Origin: Clostridia bacterium
GTDB lineage: Bacteria; Bacillota; Clostridia; Christensenellales; Borkfalkiaceae
DNA length: 22,461 nucleotides
Direction of reading: 5' to 3'
NCBI GenBank assembly: GCA_900767815.1
Contig: CAAGAM010000122.1
Span: 1 to 22,461, forward strand
A program made the translations under genes and the position numbers. The notes beneath the pieces are model-generated. The model was given only the letters and a program-made list of their open reading frames with translations, did not search any database and was not told where the DNA came from. This document shows, piece by piece, positions 1 to 8,390 of the stretch (the stretch's first letter is position 1; each line of letters starts with the position of its first letter).

Positions 1-1
1 C

Positions 2-100
2 GAAGAGCTTGAAAAACAAGAGGAAGAAGCTCGTCTTGCTGCAGAAAAAACAGCACGCGAAAAAATCCTCAAAAAATCCTTCTTTAAGAAAAAATCTTGA
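2..100 (+). CDS. C-terminal fragment of an unidentified protein
   Basis: An open frame enters the window from the left and stops with TGA at 98-100, giving 32 visible residues. The visible tail is highly charged: a Glu/Gln/Ala/Arg-rich stretch that could continue a coiled coil, then a lysine-rich end (residues KKSFFKKKS). No domain can be recognised from so little. The stop lies only 24 bp before the chosen start of the next gene with no terminator between them, so the two are probably co-transcribed. The product is unknown. It is called a gene because the frame is open to the window edge and fits the spacing of an operon. Confidence 0.6.
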   Translation, partial: EELEKQEEEARLAAEKTAREKILKKSFFKKKS

Positions 101-112
101 TTAAGTTTTATG

Positions 113-119
113 AAAAGGA
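113..119 (+). promoter_or_regulatory. Ribosome binding site that decides the start of the first lipoprotein gene
   Basis: The stretch AAAAGGA ends 5 nt before the ATG at 125. The in-frame ATG at 110 has no comparable purine-rich site upstream. The ATG at 125 is therefore the better start, removing five residues (MKRNN) from the longest frame and leaving a normal short, positively charged signal-peptide n-region. Confidence 0.7.
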
Positions 120-124
120 ACAAT

Positions 125-3100
125 ATGACTATAAAAAATACTAAATTAAAATCGATTATAGCGATTTTAGCCGTTATTTTGTGCGCGGCTTTAGCCATTT
201 CGGTCGCATCTTGCGGCAAAAAAGGCGAATCTCCCTCCGTAAGCGAATCAAGTGATCGGTCTGAAACAACATCCGAAATCTCTTCCGAAACGACCTCGGA
301 AAAGGAATCCGAGTATGAATCGGAATCTGAATCGGGTTCTGAGTCAGGATCGACCGATACTTCGACCGAAACCTATCGTATAAGATGGGTGGAAGACGAA
401 GACGCCGAATTTATTTTCGACGGAGCAACTCCGAGAACGGCAAAAGCGGGCGATACGATAGCTTTCGGGCTTCGCGTTTCGCCTTATTATGAGGGAAACC
501 CCGTCGTTAAAGCAGGAAGCGCGATAGTAGAAATGCGTGCGGACGGAAAATATGTCTTCACGGTTACGGGATCTGTAACCGTGAGCGTTGAAGGCTTAAA
601 GAGAGCCAATGCCGTAATATCGGGGCTCGGAACGCAGAAAAACCCTTATAAAATCTCCAACGCTTCCCAGCTTAAGACTTTTTCTGACAGCATTAACGCG
701 GGTTTGAAAAAATATAAAGAAGCGTATATAGATCTTATGGCGGACATTTCGTTGAACGGCGAAACGATTTCCCCGATAGGAACGGATGCTTCGTCCTATT
801 TCATGGGAAAATTCAACGGCAACGGACACACGATTTCGAATTTTAACGTCGACGCGACGAAAGGTCTTATCGGCTTTTTCGGCTACGTAGTTACTGCCGA
901 AATAAAAAATCTCGACATTCGGACCGATTTCACCATTCAGCCCTCTTCCGAGCTGGCTTCTTCGCTTGCAAACCTCATTATCGGCGGCGTTGCGGCTTAC
1001 AACATCGGATCAGACATAATCAATTGTTCATATAGCGGCAACTTCAGCCTGGTCAGCAATCTTAGCGGCGTAAACGTGTTTTTCGGCGGGATTTGCGGCT
1101 TCATGCAAGGCTATTCCGACGAGTATACCGCTTCCATATCTTATAGCAGAGTAAGCGGTAGCATTAAATCGATAGGCAATAATTCCGTTTACGCGGCAGG
1201 CGGACTTGCGGGAACTATTTACGGAACGTCTTCCGCCGCTCCAGCATCTATATATAATTCGACGTTCAGCGGTGAAATTTCGGGAAATATCGAAAACGCG
1301 GGCGGAATAGTCGGTTATTTAAGGGAACAGTCTTCTGTAGCAAACTGCCTTGTAACAGGTAGAGTTAATGCGGAGATAAAAGGCGTATCCACCAATGCCG
1401 GCACAATAGCAGGCAAAACCGATAATGAAACGGCGATAACGCGCGTTGTGTCCGGTGCGAGCGTGAAATGTTCGTTTTCTTCCGATGACGGAGTACAGGA
1501 TGTTTTCGGTGGACTCCTTTATAACGATGGCTATCTCGGGATAGACGATAGAAAGGGCGTTATCAAGGACGCATACCAAACAAAAAATGCAACAGATGTA
1601 AACGCCGTGTGCGAACTTGTCGGCTGGAACAAGGCAGACTGGACGGTAAAAGGCGGCGAAATAATTCCTCTTTACGACGAAAACGCAAAGAGAAACATAC
1701 ATGCGCATTTTATTTTCGGTACGGAAGTAACGAAAGTCGGACAGGACGGAAATCCGCTCACTTTAACGGAAGATACCCTTACAACCGAAGCTGTTATCCC
1801 CGTTTATTGGTGCTATGACGGAGGATCGGGCATGAATAATTTCACCGCGGACGACGGGCGTATTTCTTACGGTTATTTCTTCGACGCGTCATTCACCGAA
1901 AGAGTTCCTTCGTCCTATCTTTTGACGAACGACGTGGATATTTACGTAGGTTTTGCCGATTATTCCGATATTGCGGGTGATTATTACCTTACCTTACAGG
2001 AGAATAAAGACAATTCGATAAAAAACGTTGAAGTTCATCTCGTTTTTGATGATAACGGAAAGATGACTATGAGTTTCGATGGGATTGTTGCATACTATAT
2101 GTACGTTTTCACCGGTGAGACGATAATGATAAAGGACGGATATTTCGCTTATATTCAATATCCTACCCTTGCAAAAAAGTATGAACTTACGGTTGATTAT
2201 TATTGCGATGTCGTAGAGGGCGGCAATTCTCTCAAAATCTACGATAACGTGTTCTTCACGAAAGAATCGAATAGAGAAATTTCCGCGAACAAGCTCAATA
2301 AGGCTATGGGTGTGTGGTATGACGCCGACGGTTCGGTTTATACATTCCATTCCGACGGTTCGGGAACTATCGAATATGCTTCGGGAAGTTCGGGACAGGA
2401 GATGTTCTCTTACACTTGTTCGGGCGATTCTGTTACGATAAAGCTCGGCACTAAAACGGGCTATGCCGTGATTTCGGCAGACGGAAACTCTCTGGAGTGT
2501 ACCACGCTCGGCTTTACCGTTACAAAAGCGGATATCTTCAAAGGTTTGTGGGAATCGAATTTTGCAAATAAGAAAGTTATCGATTTCGATGGTAAAGGCA
2601 CGGTAACTTATAACGGAGAGTCGTTTGAATACGTTATAGACGGAAGCGAAGCAAGTTTCGGCGACGGAATAACGGCAAAATTTAATTCCGACGGGCTTCT
2701 CGTTGTAACCGATAATACCAAAGAAACCGTTTACGGCAAAGAGGGAAGCTATATCGGTGTCTGGAGGGAAACCCTTCTTGATTACACTATGATTCTTAAC
2801 GGAATCGGAAAAGACGGTTACGGAACGGGCAAAGACAGCAATAATATAAACTTTACTTATGTTGCTACAAAGGACGGCGACGACATAGTCGTCAACATGT
2901 ATTACCGAACGACGCTATACGGGATGTTCAACGAAATTGCAAGCAAATATGACGATTCCGTACTTCTTGCTATGGCGGGTTATTATTTTCAGTCCGGTAT
3001 GATCGTAGACGACTTCAATATGTGTTACTACGATCCGCTAAAAGGTGCGTGGAATGCTACGGACGGCGCGACTTATGAATTTAACGGTTTCGGAGAGTAC

Positions 3101-4126
3101 AATATAAACTATAATACTTCCGACGGGAAGTTGTGGCAGGCTCAGGGCTTTGTAGACGTCACTAAGGACGGCAAAACCGAAAAGGTGAGATATAAATATA
3201 ACAGAGCGACGGCAACGGCAGAGTTTACTTACGGCGGCGTTAAATACAGCGTTTCACTCGGCGACGACGGCATAGTTATAAACAACGTAATCTGCAAAGC
3301 ACCGGACGAGGTAAGCACTTACAAATATCATGTCGGCGACGACATTCTCGAGTTTAACGGAAAGAGTTCCGTAGGTCTCGGTAAAGTCAAGGTAACTTCC
3401 GAGGGAGTTGAAACCGAATACGATTATACGCTCGAGATTTCCGCAAACACAATGACGGCAACTGTAATAAGCGGCGGAAAAGAGCTTTATAAGTTTGTGT
3501 TTGTAAGCGGAAAAGGCACGGTTTATAAAAATGGTGCAAACGTAACCGATAAATCGGGTCTTTATCATAAGATAATCGGCAAAACTTATCTCATTTCAGG
3601 CGAAATGACCTTTTATGCAAACGGATTGTTAAATATGGAAGGTCACGTTAAGGGTATGTTTGCCGATTTCGAAGCCGATATATATTATGTTGACGAAAAC
3701 AACATTTCCGTAGGTTACGACGGAAACCTTCTTTACTACGTAAGCTATGTCAACGAAAATACTCTCGCGCTTTTGGACTCGTCCAATCAGGTCAAGGGCG
3801 TACTCACCGTTCCGGACGGATTGCAGGGTAAATACGAGGCGGCGGACGGTTCTACGTTAGAGCTTGACGGAAGAAGTAAGTCCGGATACGTAAACGCCGT
3901 GATGACCCTCACCGTTATCGAAGATTACGACGGCGAAAAGGAAAGCGTAGAGTATACCTACGTTTATAAGGATGAGAACGGAGAATTGTTTGTTTACGAA
4001 CTTGACAGGTCCGGCGAGGAAGACGTTCTTATAAAGAAATATAAGATTTCCGAAACCAAAACGGACGGAGCAAAGGAATTCAAAAACGACGACAGAACGT
4101 TATATCTTTCGGAAGTAACCGAATAA
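125..4126 (+). CDS. Large GLUG-repeat lipoprotein with tandem beta-rich modules
   Basis: A 1333-residue predicted surface lipoprotein. Residues 1-30 form a type II signal peptide (MTIKNTKLK, hydrophobic core, lipobox V-A-S-C with the lipidated Cys at 30). A Ser/Glu/Thr-rich linker covers about 31-80. Residues of about 167-450 are GLUG-like repeats: an opening 'GxGTxxNPYxI' and 'FNGNGHTI' followed by many 'GG(I/L)xGxxxG' turns, typical of a right-handed beta-helix. A degenerate InlB-like segment follows (about 525-615). From about 616 to the end there are roughly eight divergent repeats beginning G-x-W/Y with a central turn such as 'DFDGKGTVTY' or 'EFNGFGEYNI'. The GLUG and repeat assignments are by eye. 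No catalytic motif was seen, so binding or adhesion is only an inference. The next gene starts 12 bp downstream and is a paralogue, so the two form an operon. Confidence 0.85.
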   Translation: MTIKNTKLKSIIAILAVILCAALAISVASCGKKGESPSVSESSDRSETTSEISSETTSEKESEYESESESGSESGSTDTSTETYRIRWVEDEDAEFIFDGATPRTAKAGDTIAFGLRVSPYYEGNPVVKAGSAIVEMRADGKYVFTVTGSVTVSVEGLKRANAVISGLGTQKNPYKISNASQLKTFSDSINAGLKKYKEAYIDLMADISLNGETISPIGTDASSYFMGKFNGNGHTISNFNVDATKGLIGFFGYVVTAEIKNLDIRTDFTIQPSSELASSLANLIIGGVAAYNIGSDIINCSYSGNFSLVSNLSGVNVFFGGICGFMQGYSDEYTASISYSRVSGSIKSIGNNSVYAAGGLAGTIYGTSSAAPASIYNSTFSGEISGNIENAGGIVGYLREQSSVANCLVTGRVNAEIKGVSTNAGTIAGKTDNETAITRVVSGASVKCSFSSDDGVQDVFGGLLYNDGYLGIDDRKGVIKDAYQTKNATDVNAVCELVGWNKADWTVKGGEIIPLYDENAKRNIHAHFIFGTEVTKVGQDGNPLTLTEDTLTTEAVIPVYWCYDGGSGMNNFTADDGRISYGYFFDASFTERVPSSYLLTNDVDIYVGFADYSDIAGDYYLTLQENKDNSIKNVEVHLVFDDNGKMTMSFDGIVAYYMYVFTGETIMIKDGYFAYIQYPTLAKKYELTVDYYCDVVEGGNSLKIYDNVFFTKESNREISANKLNKAMGVWYDADGSVYTFHSDGSGTIEYASGSSGQEMFSYTCSGDSVTIKLGTKTGYAVISADGNSLECTTLGFTVTKADIFKGLWESNFANKKVIDFDGKGTVTYNGESFEYVIDGSEASFGDGITAKFNSDGLLVVTDNTKETVYGKEGSYIGVWRETLLDYTMILNGIGKDGYGTGKDSNNINFTYVATKDGDDIVVNMYYRTTLYGMFNEIASKYDDSVLLAMAGYYFQSGMIVDDFNMCYYDPLKGAWNATDGATYEFNGFGEYNINYNTSDGKLWQAQGFVDVTKDGKTEKVRYKYNRATATAEFTYGGVKYSVSLGDDGIVINNVICKAPDEVSTYKYHVGDDILEFNGKSSVGLGKVKVTSEGVETEYDYTLEISANTMTATVISGGKELYKFVFVSGKGTVYKNGANVTDKSGLYHKIIGKTYLISGEMTFYANGLLNMEGHVKGMFADFEADIYYVDENNISVGYDGNLLYYVSYVNENTLALLDSSNQVKGVLTVPDGLQGKYEAADGSTLELDGRSKSGYVNAVMTLTVIEDYDGEKESVEYTYVYKDENGELFVYELDRSGEEDVLIKKYKISETKTDGAKEFKNDDRTLYLSEVTE

Positions 4127-4138
4127 AGAGGTATTTAT

Positions 4139-7100
4139 ATGAAAAAGAAAATTTTATGGATAATTGCCTTTGCGCTTGCGGCGGTGATGAGCTTATCGCT
4201 CGCCGCATGCGGCCCTAAAGGCGATAGCGGCAAAAAGGATTCGGGCAGCGATTCGCACATTGAAAGCCCCGTTTCGTCCGAAACCGATTCGGATAACGGC
4301 TCCGAAACGGGTTCGGCTTCGGATAACACTTCGGAATCCGATTCTACCCATTCCGGTGAACTCGGAACAAAAAACAATCCATACATCATAAAAACAGTTG
4401 ACGATCTTCTCGATTTTGCAGACAGAATCAATAATCCCGAAGACAGCAGATATTCTTCATCTTGCTTCCGTTTAGGCGCGGATATCGATATGGCTGGCGA
4501 GAAATACACCGTTGCGGGTAAGCCCGTGGACGAAATATCCGAAGACGGTTCCAAAATCGTTACGGGCGGATTCTCGGGTTCTTTCGACGGAAACGGACAT
4601 AAGATTACAAACCTCACCATAACGCAGAAAATGCGTAAATCCAACACGTTATATTATATGGGTTTGTTCGGATATACGAATAAAGCAAATATTTTCGATC
4701 TTACCGTTGAAAATATCTCGTTTGACGTGGAATCGATGACCGGTGAATCTTCCGCAGGCGTGTATATAGGCGGCATTGTCGGCTATGCCGTTCTCACGAA
4801 CTTCGTTAACGTCAACGTAAGCGGAAAAATCGAAACAAGACTTTTGGAGAAAAATATAGCGTATATCGGCAGTATCGCGGGCGAAATCGAAGTTTACGAC
4901 AAAACTCAGGCGTATATTGCATATGTCCGCAACTGTGTAGGCTCAGTTGAAACGGTAGTCGGCAATTTTGACGACGGACAACCTTCCGATCTCGAATCTG
5001 CAGCAAACGGCGGACTTATCGGTTCCGTTTCATGCAGCAAAGGCGCGCTCGCGATCGTAAATTCTGTTGCTAAAGGTAAAGTATACGGCGGTGAGTTCGT
5101 CGGAGGTATCGTAGGATATGCAAGCGGTTCAAACGTAAGCATTATCAACTGTATCAACTACGCTATAGTCAGAGCAACGGCAAAAGGAGTTGCGTATGCG
5201 GGCGGAATAATCGGATCGTCGAGAGGAGACATGATCGTTCTCGATTGTTATTCGGAAGGAAACGTAACGGGAGCTAAAGCAAATTCCGCAACTTACAAAA
5301 GCTATACGGGCGGAATTTTCGGTTATAATTACGGCGACGATTACGAAGAGTATTACACGGCAGGCGTTGTTGCCGAAAACGTATATTACGGAAGTGCGGT
5401 AAGAACGGGCGACGTTATAAACGATGAGGGAACGAAAGTCGAAAAAACAATCGCAACCGAAGCCTGGTTTGTAGAAACGCTTGGTTTTGTCGCTGACGAA
5501 TGGATGTTCGAGGACGGAAAAGCTCTTCCAAAGGCGAGCAAATTGTCGGGGTCGTATAAACTTTCTCTTTATGCGGACGGAAAACTCGTAAAAGAAATCG
5601 ACAAGCCGTACTCTGAAGACGGATTTTCTATCGTAGGAGTTCTTGACGATGCCGAAAATAACGGAACCAATATCTTTTTCGACTGGGCATTCGCAAACGG
5701 AACGAGATATCGTTATTATCTTCCCGTTGTAAAAGATATACGTCTCGACGCGAAGTACGGCGATATTTCCGCGCTTGTCGGAACGTATAAAGGCACGGGA
5801 GAATTTCACGGCAATATAGATGCGGGCGTACTTATTCTCAATGCGGACGGGTCTTTGCAGTGGGTAAATTCCACAGTGGTCGGCGGAAAATTCAAGACAG
5901 ACGGAACGCACATTCAGTTTACGTTCAACAACACATACGGCGACGTTACGGGGTCTTATTCTTCATCCGAAGACGCCGTTAAGCTCACGATCGAACACGG
6001 TATGTCGGCAACCGTCGAATATACTTTCAAGAGAGCGAACGTGAGAGTATTCGGTCAGTATTTCAACGAATCGGGCGATATGTTTGCCTTCACCGACTCA
6101 AAGCTTACCTTATATTCCGAAAAGGTCAATAACAACAACGGAGTCAGCGCGACTTATACGATAAGCGGAGACGAACTTTATATCGAAGGAAAACTTGACG
6201 ATTATTTCTCGTCGATGAAGATAACGATCTTAGCCGACGGTTCGCTTGACGTTAAGTTCGCGGGAACGAATTATTCGCTCGATTGTAACTTTGCGAGACC
6301 CGAAAGCGTAGATCACACAGGGGAAAAATATATAGGCAAATTTTCATTCGCTTATCTGTCTTCTTCAGGCGACGGACCTTATCAATCCGATTACACGCTC
6401 GAATTCGCGGCGGACGGTACGTTGTACTATTCCAGTAAATACTCCACAACGCCCGGAACGTTCTATTTGTTCGGCGGCAACATGTTCAAGGTTCTTTTAG
6501 GGGGTAATATCTCCACGTTCTATTACGACGAAGCAAATAATATTTTCTTCGGTGCGTACAACGGCGGCACGATGTCGAGAAAGAAGATTATTTTAACGCC
6601 TGTCGAGGATGGAGCTCTGAAAGCATTTATGGTCGGAACGGACGAAAATACTTATGTTGCCGTTAACGACAAGAATAATTACGTCGTAACAAACGGTGAA
6701 CTTGATCTCACGGCTGTTGTTAACGCTCCGGATGGCTTTGCAGACGGAGCTCGCATCACCGTGAACGGACAGAGTTACCGCGTTAAGCATTATATAAGAG
6801 AGAGCCGCAACAACGGCTTTGGACTTACAGCAATCGGAAAAGAAGAGGGCGAGTATACTTATAACGGTAAAAAAGTTATTCTCGACGGTATCGGTAACGT
6901 AAGCGGAGATAAGAGCGGAGTTTATGCGTTGTTCGATAATCTCTTGGTGGTCATTTATGACGACGACGAAATTCTCGGTTTCGATTACGCTTCCGCGAAG
7001 CTCGATAACGGCAAAATAACCGCAAAAACTCCCGATAAAAACCAGGGCGTCTGGTATGAGTATCAGCTCGACGACGAAACCGATCCCGAAAACCCCGTTA

Positions 7101-7927
7101 TGAAGAAATTTCATAAGCTCATAATCGACGGGTTCGGACACGCGACGTATGTTTATAACAGAGATTATAAAGACGATTGGGTTTTCAACTGGGGCGGTAC
7201 AATTCAGTGGAGAACGGTAATCGAAAGAGCGACGGGACTTTATATAGAGTTCAACGAGAACTATAAAGTAGAGTTTAACTTCTATTATGACAGACAGCTT
7301 GCTTACTGCAAAAATTTCGGTAACGTTTACAAGGATCTGAAACTTACAAAAGACGGCTATACAGGGACTACCGACCTTCCCGTTCTTCCTTTCGGCGTTG
7401 CGGGAATGTACAGCGGCGTCGAAAAAGACGGAACGGCTATAGTATTCAACCTTAAACAGGATCTTACGGGTTCGGTTAAAGGCAATCCTCTTATGGCGAT
7501 TTACGACGGAAACGATACCGTGTTTTTTAAGGTCGGAGGCGTTTCGTATGTCTTCTCCGTTAGCGAAAAAACCCTTTCTTACGGCTCCGAGGTTGTCGCG
7601 CTTACGCGCGGCGGCGACGTTGAAGAGGTTATTCCCGCAATGTTCGTCGGCACCTGGAGCGGGATATTCACCGGCTACGGCACGACATCGAACGACACCC
7701 GTTCGATAGCTATAACTGCGGACGGTACGATGACTTACGGTAATTACGTAATGAAATGCGTATACGACGTCGAAAAGTCTACAATAACGGGTGTTTCGGA
7801 CGACGGCGAATACAAGATAGTAATGACGTGGAATCAGTCAAACGCCAATATGAGCGCGATAATAATCGACGAAGACCCTGATTTCGGCAGACACGATTGC
7901 GAATGTTCGTCTATGACGAAGGCTTAA
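4139..7927 (+). CDS. Second large GLUG-repeat lipoprotein, paralogue of the upstream gene
   Basis: A 1262-residue predicted lipoprotein. The signal peptide ends in the lipobox L-A-A-C with Cys at 24, followed by a Ser/Asp/Glu/Thr-rich linker to about residue 72. Residues of about 74-440 are GLUG-like beta-helix repeats ('GTKNNPYII', 'FDGNGHKIT', repeated 'GGI(V/I)G' turns). About 471-543 looks like one degenerate InlB-type unit. From about 546 to the end come at least seven divergent modules beginning G-x-Y/W, with turns such as 'ILDGIGNVSG' and 'IIDGFGHATY'. The start is supported by AGAGG at 4127-4131, directly after the upstream stop. Its layout matches the preceding gene domain for domain, so a tandem duplication followed by divergence is likely. 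The C-terminus carries two Cys within HDCECSS. No enzyme motif was found and the ligand is unknown. Confidence 0.85.
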   Translation: MKKKILWIIAFALAAVMSLSLAACGPKGDSGKKDSGSDSHIESPVSSETDSDNGSETGSASDNTSESDSTHSGELGTKNNPYIIKTVDDLLDFADRINNPEDSRYSSSCFRLGADIDMAGEKYTVAGKPVDEISEDGSKIVTGGFSGSFDGNGHKITNLTITQKMRKSNTLYYMGLFGYTNKANIFDLTVENISFDVESMTGESSAGVYIGGIVGYAVLTNFVNVNVSGKIETRLLEKNIAYIGSIAGEIEVYDKTQAYIAYVRNCVGSVETVVGNFDDGQPSDLESAANGGLIGSVSCSKGALAIVNSVAKGKVYGGEFVGGIVGYASGSNVSIINCINYAIVRATAKGVAYAGGIIGSSRGDMIVLDCYSEGNVTGAKANSATYKSYTGGIFGYNYGDDYEEYYTAGVVAENVYYGSAVRTGDVINDEGTKVEKTIATEAWFVETLGFVADEWMFEDGKALPKASKLSGSYKLSLYADGKLVKEIDKPYSEDGFSIVGVLDDAENNGTNIFFDWAFANGTRYRYYLPVVKDIRLDAKYGDISALVGTYKGTGEFHGNIDAGVLILNADGSLQWVNSTVVGGKFKTDGTHIQFTFNNTYGDVTGSYSSSEDAVKLTIEHGMSATVEYTFKRANVRVFGQYFNESGDMFAFTDSKLTLYSEKVNNNNGVSATYTISGDELYIEGKLDDYFSSMKITILADGSLDVKFAGTNYSLDCNFARPESVDHTGEKYIGKFSFAYLSSSGDGPYQSDYTLEFAADGTLYYSSKYSTTPGTFYLFGGNMFKVLLGGNISTFYYDEANNIFFGAYNGGTMSRKKIILTPVEDGALKAFMVGTDENTYVAVNDKNNYVVTNGELDLTAVVNAPDGFADGARITVNGQSYRVKHYIRESRNNGFGLTAIGKEEGEYTYNGKKVILDGIGNVSGDKSGVYALFDNLLVVIYDDDEILGFDYASAKLDNGKITAKTPDKNQGVWYEYQLDDETDPENPVMKKFHKLIIDGFGHATYVYNRDYKDDWVFNWGGTIQWRTVIERATGLYIEFNENYKVEFNFYYDRQLAYCKNFGNVYKDLKLTKDGYTGTTDLPVLPFGVAGMYSGVEKDGTAIVFNLKQDLTGSVKGNPLMAIYDGNDTVFFKVGGVSYVFSVSEKTLSYGSEVVALTRGGDVEEVIPAMFVGTWSGIFTGYGTTSNDTRSIAITADGTMTYGNYVMKCVYDVEKSTITGVSDDGEYKIVMTWNQSNANMSAIIIDEDPDFGRHDCECSSMTKA

Positions 7928-7955
7928 CAGCATAATTCAACAATTCAAGGCGGAG

Positions 7956-7979
7956 GGAACGGATATTTTTATCCGTTCC
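7956..7979 (+). terminator. Stem-loop downstream of the two-lipoprotein operon
   Basis: GGAACGGATA and TATCCGTTCC form a perfect 10-bp stem with a TTTT loop, 28 bp after the stop codon of the second lipoprotein gene. The following bases (GCTTCATATTT) are only moderately T-rich, so this is a probable but not ideal intrinsic terminator. Confidence 0.55.
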
Positions 7980-8144
7980 GCTTCATATTTAGACATAATA
8001 TTGCATATTTATACGTTTATTGTTTTTTGCTCAGCGCGAATTTTGCAGTTGATTAAAACATGCGGTTTCAAGGCGATATAAGCAGAATTTATGGATTGCA
8101 TAGAAAAATATGTTGGATAAACATCAAAATCAAACAAATAACGT
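7980..8144. other. Gene-free spacer, nothing recognised
   Basis: AT-rich sequence between the stem-loop ending the lipoprotein operon and the promoter of the third lipoprotein gene. No open frame with a ribosome binding site, no convincing repeat and no RNA gene was seen on either strand. Confidence 0.5.
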
Positions 8145-8174
8145 TTGACGAAAAGATATAATTAGATGTATAAT
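8145..8174 (+). promoter_or_regulatory. SigA-type promoter for the third lipoprotein gene
   Basis: TTGACG (8145-8150) and TATAAT (8169-8174) are separated by 18 bp. Transcription would start near 8181 and produce a leader of about 210 nt before the ATG at 8391. A second TATAAT at 8357-8362 lies closer to the gene but has no recognisable -35 box. Confidence 0.65.
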
Positions 8175-8179
8175 ATAAG

Positions 8180-8296
8180 AAGTCGGAAGTTTGCTTGCAA
8201 CGACTTACGATTCTGCATATTTCAAACGAGAAGTGCAAAGCCGTGCTTTGCGTGGCGCGATAGCGCAAATTTCGGACTTACTTCAAAATTTACTTC
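8180..8296 (+). promoter_or_regulatory. Hairpin-rich 5' leader of the third lipoprotein mRNA
   Basis: Several stems lie in a row: AAGTCG (8180-8185) with CGACTT (8201-8206), enclosing TTGC/GCAA; GCAAAGC (8235-8241) with GCTTTGC (8245-8251), a perfect 7-bp stem; and GCGC (8255-8258) with GCGC (8263-8266). A later GACTT at 8275-8279 can pair with the same AAGTC at 8180-8184, giving an alternative fold. No known riboswitch class was recognised. It could be a cis-regulatory RNA or an intergenic palindromic repeat. Confidence 0.4.
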
Positions 8297-8390
8297 TTAA
8301 GGTTTATAATATTAACGAAATCAGGTCATGATTCGGGTTTTGTATAAAACACGGGTTATAATATTTTGATTTTTAAAAGGAGAAACAATA

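Noticed and set aside
5129..5911. 260-codon minus-strand frame
   Set aside because: Antisense to the second GLUG lipoprotein, Arg/Phe/Val-rich shadow translation without a recognisable domain.
8235..8266. Possible GEMM-type (cyclic di-GMP) riboswitch because of the GCAAAGCC string
   Set aside because: Only that short string matches; the rest of the conserved aptamer is missing, and the bases are explained by a simple 7-bp hairpin.
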